DNA of 64,000 nt. Source: Granulosicoccus sp036478595 (GTDB lineage: Bacteria; Pseudomonadota; Gammaproteobacteria; Granulosicoccales; Granulosicoccaceae). The stretch lies in contig JAZGEF010000064.1 of NCBI GenBank assembly GCA_036478595.1, forward strand, positions 5,826 to 69,825, in the 5' to 3' direction. This document shows, in pieces, positions 16,576 to 24,976 of this stretch (position 1 is its first letter; each line of letters starts with the position of its first letter). The notes beneath the pieces were generated by a model. The model did no database searches. It saw only the letters and a list, made by a program, of their open reading frames with translations, and was not told where the DNA came from. Position numbers and translations under genes: made by a program.

Positions 16576-18011
16576 TGTCGCTCAGCACTTACCAAACCCC
16601 CTACCGTGTATCGCTGGTGGCGATCATACTGCTATGCGTGGTAGTGGTTCACGGCACAAGTACCAGCTTAACGCTCGCCTATCACTTCAATTACCTCTCT
16701 GGCGCGCTCGAACCGATGGTCAATTTGATCTGGGGTGTGTGCTACATAGTGGCCTTTATTGGCCTAATGGCAAACTATGGCATTAACTGGATTAGCTGGG
16801 TAGTTCGGTATCGATTGCTGCTAACTATTTTAATTTTTGGTACGTTGTTCTCTGCTGTTTGGTCAATTGATACCGGCTTAACACTAGAACGAAACGCACA
16901 CCTCATTGGCTCCACCACCATTGCCCTCTACCTAGGCTTTACCATTCCACTAGAGCGGTTGCTCAAGGTTACATCCATCGTCTTGGGTTTGCTGATGTTA
17001 GCCAGCGTGACTGCTGTGTTCGCCTATCCACAGCTCGGCATTGAAAACTACGAGGGCACTAATGTTTGGCGCGGCGTGATGACCTCTAAAAATACCTTGG
17101 GCTTTTGGGCAACCGTATCGGCCATGCTATTTATCACCCAACTTGATAAACCCAATAACCTTGGCAATCGCGCACTCATTGCTTCTGCAGCCCTTCTGTC
17201 CATAGTGGTATTGGTTTATAGCGTATCAGCGACATCCGTCTTGGCATTGATTGTTGGTCTGTTAGTCATGGGTTACCTTTACGTCGCCTTTCGATTCGAG
17301 CTTGGATTTGTCGCCATGACGGTGCTCGGCTTGTTATCGATGTGCTTTGCAGCGGCTGCATTTTTAAATATCGACACCGCAGAGCTGATCGGCCGATCGG
17401 GTGACCTGACCGGCCGTGGCGCAGTTTGGCAACAAACGTGGAAATTGATTTTACAAAAGCCATTCACTGGCTACGGTTACGGGACCATATGGCAACCGAC
17501 TCCAGAGAGCTTATGGATACAGCAAAGCTTAACCGATTTCACTTGGAAGGTTTTTCACGCTCATAACGGATTTTTGCAACTGGCATCTGAGATAGGCATA
17601 CCCTTAACCGCGATCGCCATACTGATGTCCATACAACAGCTGATTGAGATCGTTTATTGCCAGTACAAACGACAACAAACCGGTTTGTTGTTTGTACTGG
17701 GTTTTACTATCGCACTGCTCATCAGTAACTACTCCGAGGCACGTATGCTAGTTACTCGAGAGCTTTACTGGATTTTCTTCATTGCCCTGCCGATAAGCAT
17801 GTTGCAGCAACAAACGATGGCTCCAGCAGACAATTTTGTACCGATACCAGCGCCGCTGTCGGAACGCACGCGTGACAAAGTGGCTACTCACGCAAGCGCA
17901 AGAACAAATCGTCAAGAGCTTAAGGCTCGGCTACGCTCACAAAGCGTTGGCGTAACTGAAACACCGACTGGCCGAATCATCGATGTGACGCCAGACGAGA
18001 ACACTAACTGA
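16575..18011 (+). CDS. O-antigen ligase / exopolysaccharide polymerase (Wzy-like)
   Basis: 478 residues with about ten transmembrane helices up to residue 415 and a polar 60-residue cytoplasmic tail. The periplasmic loop near residues 290-325 (GRGAVWQQTWKLI, then GYGYGTIW and FHAHNGFLQLASEIG) is the Wzy_C/ligase signature with the conserved histidine. The start is a GTG sharing bases with the preceding TAG. In this context it most likely polymerises flipped repeat units, with TRP-like ligation to another acceptor a less likely alternative. Confidence 0.82.
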   Translation: MSLSTYQTPYRVSLVAIILLCVVVVHGTSTSLTLAYHFNYLSGALEPMVNLIWGVCYIVAFIGLMANYGINWISWVVRYRLLLTILIFGTLFSAVWSIDTGLTLERNAHLIGSTTIALYLGFTIPLERLLKVTSIVLGLLMLASVTAVFAYPQLGIENYEGTNVWRGVMTSKNTLGFWATVSAMLFITQLDKPNNLGNRALIASAALLSIVVLVYSVSATSVLALIVGLLVMGYLYVAFRFELGFVAMTVLGLLSMCFAAAAFLNIDTAELIGRSGDLTGRGAVWQQTWKLILQKPFTGYGYGTIWQPTPESLWIQQSLTDFTWKVFHAHNGFLQLASEIGIPLTAIAILMSIQQLIEIVYCQYKRQQTGLLFVLGFTIALLISNYSEARMLVTRELYWIFFIALPISMLQQQTMAPADNFVPIPAPLSERTRDKVATHASARTNRQELKARLRSQSVGVTETPTGRIIDVTPDENTN

Positions 18012-18041
18012 TCGCTGGCAACGTAGGCGATAGGATTTGAT

Positions 18042-19058
18042 ATGACAAAAAAAATAATGGTAACAGGCGGAGCTGGCTATATCGGCTCGCATATGGTTCG
18101 CTTGCTTAATCAGCAAAACCACGATGTGGTAGTGGTTGATAACTTAAGCCGTGGCAACGCTGATGTGGTCAAGGACGCGACACTAATTATTGAAGACATC
18201 GGCAACCGTGCTGGCATGATCGATATTTTCAAGACACACAAACCTGATGCTGTTATGCACTTTGCCGCTTACGCCTATGTGGGCGAATCAGTAGATCACC
18301 CTAACCTCTATTACGCTAATAACGTTACTGGCACACTGAACTTAGTTGAAGCGATGCGCGAAACCAACACCAACAACCTAGTGTTTTCATCTACCTGTGC
18401 AACCTATGGCCAACCTGATCAATTACCCATCACTGAATCGACGTCACAAAATCCGATAAACCCTTACGGGCAATCTAAGTTAATGGTTGAGCAGATATTA
18501 TCTGACTATGCGGTTGCCTATGGACTACGCAGTACTGCTCTACGCTATTTTAATGCCGCCGGTAGCGCAGAAGATGGATCACTTGGCGAACAACATGACC
18601 CTGAAACTCACCTATTGCCATTGATTTTGTTTGAAGCTTTGCGTATAAAAAACGGTGGTAACCCAGAAGACACCAACCTTAAAGTGTTTGGCGATGATTT
18701 CGATACGCGAGATGGCACGTGCATCAGAGACTACATCCACGTTAATGATTTAGGTAGCGCACATATCGCTGCTGTAATGCGCATGTTCGATACACCTGAC
18801 TTAGGCGCTGAGCAATTTAACCTAGGTACCAATCAAGGCTACACCGTGCTGGAAGTCATCGATGCGTGCCGAAAAGTCACCGGTGAAGATATTCAATTTA
18901 AACGCATAGCACGCCGCGCTGGAGACCCTCCAGAGCTGGTGGCCGATGCCTCATTGGCGATGAAAACCCTCGGTTGGTCGCCAGATTTTGCGGATATTCA
19001 CCTAGGTATTCAACACGCATGGGACTGGTTCAGCACCCATCCGCCATCCAAGCTGTAA
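18042..19058 (+). CDS. galE: UDP-glucose 4-epimerase
   Basis: 338 residues, the usual length. It has the NAD-binding motif GGAGYIGSHMV at the N terminus, SSTCATYG with the catalytic serine/threonine region, NPYGQSKLMVE with the Tyr-x-x-x-Lys pair, LRYFNAAG, and RDYIHVNDL. It interconverts UDP-glucose and UDP-galactose in the cytoplasm. The location after the polymerase suggests it supplies UDP-galactose for the exopolysaccharide. A small inverted repeat (AAGGTT/AACCTT, 19057-19073) overlaps its end. Confidence 0.93.
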   Translation: MTKKIMVTGGAGYIGSHMVRLLNQQNHDVVVVDNLSRGNADVVKDATLIIEDIGNRAGMIDIFKTHKPDAVMHFAAYAYVGESVDHPNLYYANNVTGTLNLVEAMRETNTNNLVFSSTCATYGQPDQLPITESTSQNPINPYGQSKLMVEQILSDYAVAYGLRSTALRYFNAAGSAEDGSLGEQHDPETHLLPLILFEALRIKNGGNPEDTNLKVFGDDFDTRDGTCIRDYIHVNDLGSAHIAAVMRMFDTPDLGAEQFNLGTNQGYTVLEVIDACRKVTGEDIQFKRIARRAGDPPELVADASLAMKTLGWSPDFADIHLGIQHAWDWFSTHPPSKL

Positions 19059-19149
19059 GGTTAAAACAACCTTAATTTGAACCTTGTAGGTAATACTAGA
19101 TTGTCGCCCCCGCAGAGGCGCTATAAAAAAATACCAACAGAAACAAACT

Positions 19150-19995
19150 ATGCATAAACTAAAACTCATTGTAGCCACACTCTCACTGCTACTCGCAACC
19201 AAACTATTCGCAGCCGCGGAGCAAATAGAAGAGTCCTGCTGGGAGCAAACATTCAGTGACGACTTCAACTCACTTGATTTATGGAATGCCGCAGACAACA
19301 CTGGGCAATGGCGTACGCGTTATATCTGGGAACGCGACACCATCATCAACAACGAGCTGCAATACTACATCGATGGAACTGAACATGGCATGTCGCCATT
19401 TTCCATTGAAGAGGGTGTGCTTAAAATTACAGCCAGTAAAACGCCAATGGAACTAAAAGCAACAACCAAGAGCCAACCGTATGTGTCTGGCGTACTCACA
19501 TCCGAAAACGGATTCTCTCAACAGTACGGCCGATTTGAAGTACGTGCAAGGCCACCAAAGGGGAAAGGCTTGTGGTCTGCATTTTGGTTATTGCCAAGCT
19601 TTGATAGTTGGCCCGAAGGTGTTGCCGTTTTGCCAGAGATCGATGTGATGGAACACTTAGGACATCAGCCCAAAACATTCCACACTACGCTGCACACCAA
19701 CCAACACGGTAAGCTAGATTCACATCCGTACGATCACACACTAAAAACTGACCTCACTAAAGATTTTCACGTGTACAGCGTAGTGTGGGATAGCGAAACC
19801 GTTAACTGGTATATCGATTACAACAAAGTGGCTAGTCACCCAACACCGAAAGACTACACACGACCGGTGCATTTTTTATTGAACTTAGCAGTAGGCGGAA
19901 CATGGCCAGGCGCACCCAATTGGCGCACCAAAATACCAGCAAGCTTTGATATTGATTATGTACGAGCTTATACACTTGCTGAGTTGTGTCTCTAG
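19150..19995 (+). CDS. Secreted glycoside hydrolase family 16 (beta-glucanase/EPS depolymerase)
   Basis: 281 residues with a signal peptide (KLKLIVATLSLLLATKLFAAA). The GH16 catalytic signature PEIDVMEHLG contains both glutamates (nucleophile and acid/base) and the middle aspartate of ExDxxE. YGRFEVRARPPKGKGLWSAFW and the C-terminal VGGTWPG agree with laminarinase and ExsH/ExoK-type enzymes. Directly downstream of an exopolysaccharide cluster it may trim or release the polymer, as ExoK does for succinoglycan; use of external beta-glucans is the alternative. Confidence 0.88.
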   Translation: MHKLKLIVATLSLLLATKLFAAAEQIEESCWEQTFSDDFNSLDLWNAADNTGQWRTRYIWERDTIINNELQYYIDGTEHGMSPFSIEEGVLKITASKTPMELKATTKSQPYVSGVLTSENGFSQQYGRFEVRARPPKGKGLWSAFWLLPSFDSWPEGVAVLPEIDVMEHLGHQPKTFHTTLHTNQHGKLDSHPYDHTLKTDLTKDFHVYSVVWDSETVNWYIDYNKVASHPTPKDYTRPVHFLLNLAVGGTWPGAPNWRTKIPASFDIDYVRAYTLAELCL

Positions 19996-19997
19996 CG

Positions 19998-20714
19998 TCA
20001 CTTTATAAAATAAGGTTGAATTGCAGAATACGCTAACTTATAACCGGTATTCATCGACATCTCGTTGATCAAGGTTTCTTTTGCTATCAAGCTTGAGCCA
20101 GGAGACAATGCCGGTTTACCTGGGTCGTACTCTGATCTAATCGCTAACAAACAAGCTGCTGCTCCTAAAATTACCAATGCGAGTGATGATCCGACCGATA
20201 AACGGTGTGCCAATAATCTACTCACTTCCAAACGGCGACCGTAAGCTAAGAAAATCATGAGCATCAGCAATATGCCGATAAGCGCTGGCACAAAGTGACG
20301 AGATACAAAGCCCATAGCCGCAACGACGGGTTCTTCAGTTTCAGCGATGATGGCAAGATCTGGCCGTATACCCGATTCAAGGATAAAATATGGCGTGACG
20401 AATTCAGTTACCAATATGTATCCCAGCGCAAACATTAACCAAATCACGATAAAGGATTTAGAAATAAGTCGCGTTATTCCAATCATGCCAAGTAGCGGCC
20501 CTAAAACAACCGGTACGAGCAATAGCCCGCCGATTAGCGCTACGTCATAACGCAAGCCAGTGAGAAACAGGGTATACCATGCTTCCGACTCAACTACTGC
20601 TGGAAACTGCCACAAGCCATACCCCGCTCGTATCATAGTGAGCAAAAAAAGCGCAACAAAGGCGAACAGTACGAAATGGCGGAGTAAGTGAGTTGACGGT
20701 ATAGTAGATTTCAT
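19998..20714 (-). pseudogene. LTA-synthase/sulfatase-family membrane region without its catalytic domain
   Basis: 238 residues with about five transmembrane helices. GLRYDVALIGGLLLVPVV and ESGIRPDLAIIAETEEPV resemble the membrane half of LTA-synthase-like phosphoglycerol/phosphoethanolamine transferases, which are normally about 600 residues with an extracytoplasmic sulfatase fold. Here the frame stops after SMNTGYKLAYSAIQPYF, just where the catalytic domain should begin, and the GH16 gene ends 2 bases away on the other strand. I read it as a truncation; a free-standing membrane protein is possible. Frame and codon use remain intact, so decay, if any, is recent. Confidence 0.5.
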
Positions 20715-20920
20715 AGCAGTGTGTTACGGCAACAATCCACGGGAGTATATGCAACCCAGCGCCCGTAATCAATCTTATAGCGCCATTGAACAATTTTCTG
20801 ACTCTTCAACCTTGCTAACTGTCAACTACCTTTTGGTAAAAATGCTGCGAAATAATGCTGCATTGGCTGAACCTTGCTAAACTCGCCGCATCCATCTGCA
20901 ACATTTCTAAAATTACACTT

Positions 20921-22534
20921 ATGAAAACCTTGCTTGTATCGTTGGCTGCGGCTATAGCCCTTGTTGTAGGTTACTGGAAAACCCAGCACCCTGATGCCAC
21001 ACTTGCGGACCTTCAAACACATGCTGACTCCGGCATCACTCGTCTTAAAGGCGGCTGGGATGCAATACGTACAGGGGGTGACACTGGCGTAACCACATTA
21101 GGCGCAGATCAAACAACACTAATCGATAGCCAAACGGCTCTCAGCAGTAGGCTAGATGCGCTCGAAGCCAATATGGCTACAGGTTTGCAACCCGCACCCA
21201 GCGGTGCCGATCAAGCAGACTCGGAAAAAGCACTGGTTATGCAGGGCCGATTGACTGATGCTGAACGCCGACTCGATGCCGCAGATTCACAAATGGATTC
21301 GGTAAAGCAATCAGTTGATACCGTTACTACCAGTAATCAATCAGTGGTTGCAAAGCTTGATGCTATAAATGGCCGCATTGATCTACTCACACGCCGCATA
21401 GATGAGCAATCAAGCGTTGATGATATTGCTCAAATGAGGACCGAGCTATCTGCATTAACTAGCAGCGGCGAACAAACACGTGAGCAAATGGCAGAGCTTA
21501 AAAACGAACTTAGCTCCGACATTACATCGGTTGATGAACGCGCTACAGCTTTGTCTTCACGGTTTAATACCTTGTCGATTGAAGCTAGTGCTGGATCGGA
21601 TGCAACTGCTGCGACCATCAATGCACAGGTTGATCAACGCATTGCCCTGCTAGAAGAAAAACTCGGTACAACTAATTCTGATGCACGCCGCTTGGTAGCG
21701 CTTTCAGATCAACTCGACGCCACTCGCAAAAAAGTGGCCGTGCTTGAAGAACAAAGCGAAAAAGACAAAACCAACAATGCTAAGTTACAAAATTCGATTG
21801 CTGAACTAAAAACGGCAAATGAATCGATATCAATCGATACGGTGCAAGCTGAAATACAAGCACAGCTTGATGGGTTAAAAGAGCAACTCGAAGCACCCGC
21901 CGCCAGTACTGATATCAACGAGTTCAACACTGAGCTAAGCATGACTCGCCAACAACTATCCGCACTAGAACTACGAGTAAGCGGGCTGCCTGCCACCTCC
22001 TCCGCTGCTGATGATGCTCAGCAATTGCAATCTCAGTTACAGGCTCAGATTGCGGCGCTAGAAACAAGGCTTGCTTCAAACCCGCAAACTGATCCAGCCA
22101 TAGCCACTACCCTATCTGAAGTGCAGCAACAAGTGACGCAACTAGCGAGTAAATCGTACGTGACTCAGGAGGAGCTGCGCGAACAGCAAACGGCTAAGCA
22201 GGTTCAGTACAAAATATATTTCAATCGCAATAGCACCGCCATTACCGCTGAGGCTGCCAAGGTATTGAATTCATTTATCGCGCAGGAGAAAAACCGCACA
22301 ACGGGTGTATCCATTTACGGCTTTACCGATCGCCGCGGTACCGCTGAATATAACCAAGAGCTAGCGCTGCGACGTGCTACTAATGTACGTTCCTATTTGA
22401 TTCAAAATGGCTTTGATTTCACTAAGATCAACTCGCTAAACGGCCTAGGAGAAGATGCCGCAGCAATCAGTTCTGAAGACGGTGCCGAAGATGCCAAGGA
22501 ACGCTCAGTAGTATTATTTGCAGCTCAACCATGA
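20921..22534 (+). CDS. OmpA-family protein with long coiled coil
   Basis: About 537 residues starting at the ATG at 20921 (MKTLLVSLAAAIALVVGYW, a signal anchor). Residues about 60-430 are predicted coiled coil by composition, with repeated heptads and many Ala, Gln, Glu and Leu. The C-terminal 110 residues are an OmpA/Pal peptidoglycan-binding domain (KIYFNRNSTAITAEAAKVL, then GFTDRRGTAEYNQELALRRA). It could span from the inner membrane to peptidoglycan. The stop overlaps the pncA start (ATGA), so both are made from one transcript. It resembles OmpA-like proteins linked to sortase systems only in general design. Confidence 0.75.
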   Translation: MKTLLVSLAAAIALVVGYWKTQHPDATLADLQTHADSGITRLKGGWDAIRTGGDTGVTTLGADQTTLIDSQTALSSRLDALEANMATGLQPAPSGADQADSEKALVMQGRLTDAERRLDAADSQMDSVKQSVDTVTTSNQSVVAKLDAINGRIDLLTRRIDEQSSVDDIAQMRTELSALTSSGEQTREQMAELKNELSSDITSVDERATALSSRFNTLSIEASAGSDATAATINAQVDQRIALLEEKLGTTNSDARRLVALSDQLDATRKKVAVLEEQSEKDKTNNAKLQNSIAELKTANESISIDTVQAEIQAQLDGLKEQLEAPAASTDINEFNTELSMTRQQLSALELRVSGLPATSSAADDAQQLQSQLQAQIAALETRLASNPQTDPAIATTLSEVQQQVTQLASKSYVTQEELREQQTAKQVQYKIYFNRNSTAITAEAAKVLNSFIAQEKNRTTGVSIYGFTDRRGTAEYNQELALRRATNVRSYLIQNGFDFTKINSLNGLGEDAAAISSEDGAEDAKERSVVLFAAQP

Positions 22535-23148
22535 TCGAATTTAGCGCTCGATCTAGTGACGCGCTACTCATTATCGATGTACAAAACGATTTTTGCACCG
22601 ATGGCGCACTGGCCGTGCCAGATGGCGAAGCAGTAGTCCCATTAATTAATCAACTGGCAGCACAGTTTGCAACTGTTGTTGCCACTCAAGATTGGCACCC
22701 GGCTGGGCACTCTTCATTTGCTAGCAGTCACGAATCGGCGGACCCATTTAGTATGACCACAATGCCCTATGGGGAACAAACACTGTGGCCAGATCACTGC
22801 ATTCAAAATACCAACGGTGCACAATTTCATACAAGCCTGGAAATGCAAAATATTCAATGCATAATTCGTAAAGGGTTTCGTAGCGAGGTCGATTCGTATT
22901 CAGCGTTTTACGAGAACGATAAAACAACAACGACAGGCCTAAGTGGTTTACTACACGAGCGTGATATCAAACGTCTTGTGTGCGTAGGCCTAGCATATGA
23001 TTTCTGTGTGCGCTTCTCTGCAGAGGATGCACATCGGGAAGGATTTGAAACTATCGTGCTTATCGATGCCTGCAGAGCGATAGATCTAGAAGGTTCCGCT
23101 GACGCTGCAAATCAAGCACTGAGCGATCTTGGAGTCAGCATTCGTTAG
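22531..23148 (+). CDS. pncA: Nicotinamidase / pyrazinamidase
   Basis: 205 residues of the isochorismatase-like hydrolase fold. The catalytic triad is visible as Asp in LLIIDVQNDFC, Lys in IRKGFRSEVDSYSAF and Cys in VGLAYDFCV. Metal ligands are in DWHPAGHSSF. It hydrolyses nicotinamide to nicotinate in NAD salvage. It overlaps the OmpA gene by 4 bases, an unexpected partner, and is convergent with the cyclase gene 16 bases downstream. Confidence 0.92.
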   Translation: MIEFSARSSDALLIIDVQNDFCTDGALAVPDGEAVVPLINQLAAQFATVVATQDWHPAGHSSFASSHESADPFSMTTMPYGEQTLWPDHCIQNTNGAQFHTSLEMQNIQCIIRKGFRSEVDSYSAFYENDKTTTTGLSGLLHERDIKRLVCVGLAYDFCVRFSAEDAHREGFETIVLIDACRAIDLEGSADAANQALSDLGVSIR

Positions 23149-23164
23149 AGCGCGATACCAATTT

Positions 23165-24052
23165 CTATACGTAGCGAACGCTAAATTGCATGGTGTGAGT
23201 ACCGTCGGTTCCTGGCGTGGCGCCAACCCCTAACAATCCGCTGCCTTCTAATACCATGGTTTCGCGGCGCACAAACATCGGGTTGTAATCTTCGCGATTA
23301 ATAAACGTGCCATTGGTACTATTGTCGATCAATAGAATTTGCCCATCTTTACACCGTAGTTGCAAATGATGACGACTAACGCAATCAGCATTTAAGGTTA
23401 AGTTATTGCTTTCGTCTCGGCCAATTTCCAGCAACGGCGTTGCTTCATCGACAAGAAGCTGGCGCCCAGATATATCCAGTTTCGCAATGGGTTTGCGCAT
23501 TGCATACGCCTTTATGTCGGATGCGCTGGCAACGACGGTATTGGCCGATCTATCTGCTTGCCATTCAATGCGATGTATCTCCATCGCGGTCTCAATGCCC
23601 TTTAGTTTTATGGCATCTATGAGCGCGGTACTGGCTTGATTAGTAGCGGTCAGCCTATTACACGCATCAGCGGAGAGCGTGATTTCGTTTAATCGCGCAA
23701 ATGAGGCAACGCGGGCTGCAATGTTCACTGCAGTGCCGTATACATCACCCTTGTCCGGTATGACGTCGCCATAGTGAAAACCAACGCGCACTGAGAGCAT
23801 TTCGCTTTGATGCGCTTGCTGAATTGCTCGAGCTGCGTAAAACGCATCGTCGCAATGGGTGAAGCTTGCCAGTACAGAATCGCCTACCGTGCGCAATAGC
23901 TTTCCATTACAAGCCACAATGGCCGATCCCATCAACCTAAGGCTGAGGCTAATCTGCCGGTGCGCTTCGGTATCGCCCAGCCTTTCGTATAGGCTCGTGC
24001 TCTCACCGATATCAGCGAACAAAATGGCTAGCTGTTGATGAGATTGCGACAT
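23165..24052 (-). CDS. Class III nucleotidyl cyclase with C-terminal FHA domain
   Basis: 295 residues. The cyclase domain (about 1-170) has the first metal aspartate in ILFADIGESTSLYE, the second in TVGDSVLASF, and the transition-state pair in YGTAVNIAARV. The base-specifying lysine before TxGD is arginine here (LLRTVGD), and the usual second selector position is aspartate (GDVYG). The FHA domain (about 200-280) has IGRDESNNLTL, VSRHHLQLR and NSTNGTFIN, the phosphothreonine-binding loops. It makes cAMP or cGMP, possibly gated by a phosphoprotein. No transmembrane segment is present. It stands alone between pncA and the oxygenase gene. Confidence 0.85.
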   Translation of the reverse strand: MSQSHQQLAILFADIGESTSLYERLGDTEAHRQISLSLRLMGSAIVACNGKLLRTVGDSVLASFTHCDDAFYAARAIQQAHQSEMLSVRVGFHYGDVIPDKGDVYGTAVNIAARVASFARLNEITLSADACNRLTATNQASTALIDAIKLKGIETAMEIHRIEWQADRSANTVVASASDIKAYAMRKPIAKLDISGRQLLVDEATPLLEIGRDESNNLTLNADCVSRHHLQLRCKDGQILLIDNSTNGTFINREDYNPMFVRRETMVLEGSGLLGVGATPGTDGTHTMQFSVRYV

Positions 24053-24130
24053 GCGATTAAGGAATTAGGCCAGTTGGCATGTTAGCATTAATGCCCCCGG
24101 GCGTTGAGCCCCACCGCAACAGGATTCACC

Positions 24131-24970
24131 ATGGCAGAGCTGCAAGCCGTCGATTGTTCAGCACCGGATGCAGATCGTTTGTTCGTCAAATCACTGCGCG
24201 AAACAGGCTTTGGTGTACTCAAAAACCACCCGATTCCGCAAACCAGCGTCAACTCTATTTACGAAAATTGGAAAACCTTCTTTAATAGTGATCAAAAAGA
24301 AAAATTCCAGTTTGATCCCAGCACGTTTGATGGTTTTTTCCCCATGGCGTTGGCAGAATCTGCCAAAGGCCGTAGTGTCAGGGATATCAAGGAGTACTAC
24401 CATTACTATCCTTGGGGTCAGTGCCCGGGCGAACTGAAAGCCGAAATTAGCGCCTATTACGATCAAACGGTCAGTTTTGCAGCAACACTTTTAAGCTGGG
24501 TTGAAAAGCATACGCCGCAGGCAGTCGCAGCTGAGTTTTCGGAGCCCTTATCGCAAATGATTCAAGGCAGTGAACAATCCTTACTTAGGGTTCTACATTA
24601 CCCGCCACTGCCAGATGATGCCACTAAAGGCGCAGAACGCGCTAGTGCCCACGAGGATATTAATCTACTCACGATACTGCCAGCATCTAACGAGCCTGGC
24701 CTGCAAGTGAAACGGCGCGACGATACTTGGTTAGATGTGCCGTGTGACTTTGGAAACTTGATTATTAATATAGGCGATATGCTGCAAGAGGCATCTAATG
24801 GGCATTTCCCATCAACTACGCACCGAGTAGTCAACCCAGAAGGCAGTAACACCAAAAATTCGCGTATCTCATTGCCACTGTTTTTACACCCACGGCCAGA
24901 AGTGATTCTAAGTAAGCGTTATTCAGCGGGCAGCTATCTTGAAGAGCGATTGGCAGAGCTACGAAAGTAG
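24131..24970 (+). CDS. 2-oxoglutarate/Fe(II)-dependent oxygenase (isopenicillin N synthase-like)
   Basis: About 279 residues. The DIOX_N region is at the N terminus (GFGVLKNHPI), and the double-stranded beta-helix core supplies the iron triad as His-x-Asp in SAHEDINLLTIL and a distal His in STTHRVVNP, with Arg-x-Ser (SRISLPLF) for 2-oxoglutarate. The ATG at 24131 has AGGA 7 bases upstream. Family members hydroxylate or desaturate diverse small molecules, so the substrate is unknown. It is convergent with the CPA2 antiporter gene 6 bases downstream. Confidence 0.85.
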   Translation: MAELQAVDCSAPDADRLFVKSLRETGFGVLKNHPIPQTSVNSIYENWKTFFNSDQKEKFQFDPSTFDGFFPMALAESAKGRSVRDIKEYYHYYPWGQCPGELKAEISAYYDQTVSFAATLLSWVEKHTPQAVAAEFSEPLSQMIQGSEQSLLRVLHYPPLPDDATKGAERASAHEDINLLTILPASNEPGLQVKRRDDTWLDVPCDFGNLIINIGDMLQEASNGHFPSTTHRVVNPEGSNTKNSRISLPLFLHPRPEVILSKRYSAGSYLEERLAELRK

Positions 24971-24976
24971 CATGGC

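Noticed and set aside
20921..22534. OmpA-like protein as the PdsO partner of the sortase system
   Set aside because: It lies more than 20 kb from the sortase genes and shares only a generic OmpA domain; no evidence links them.
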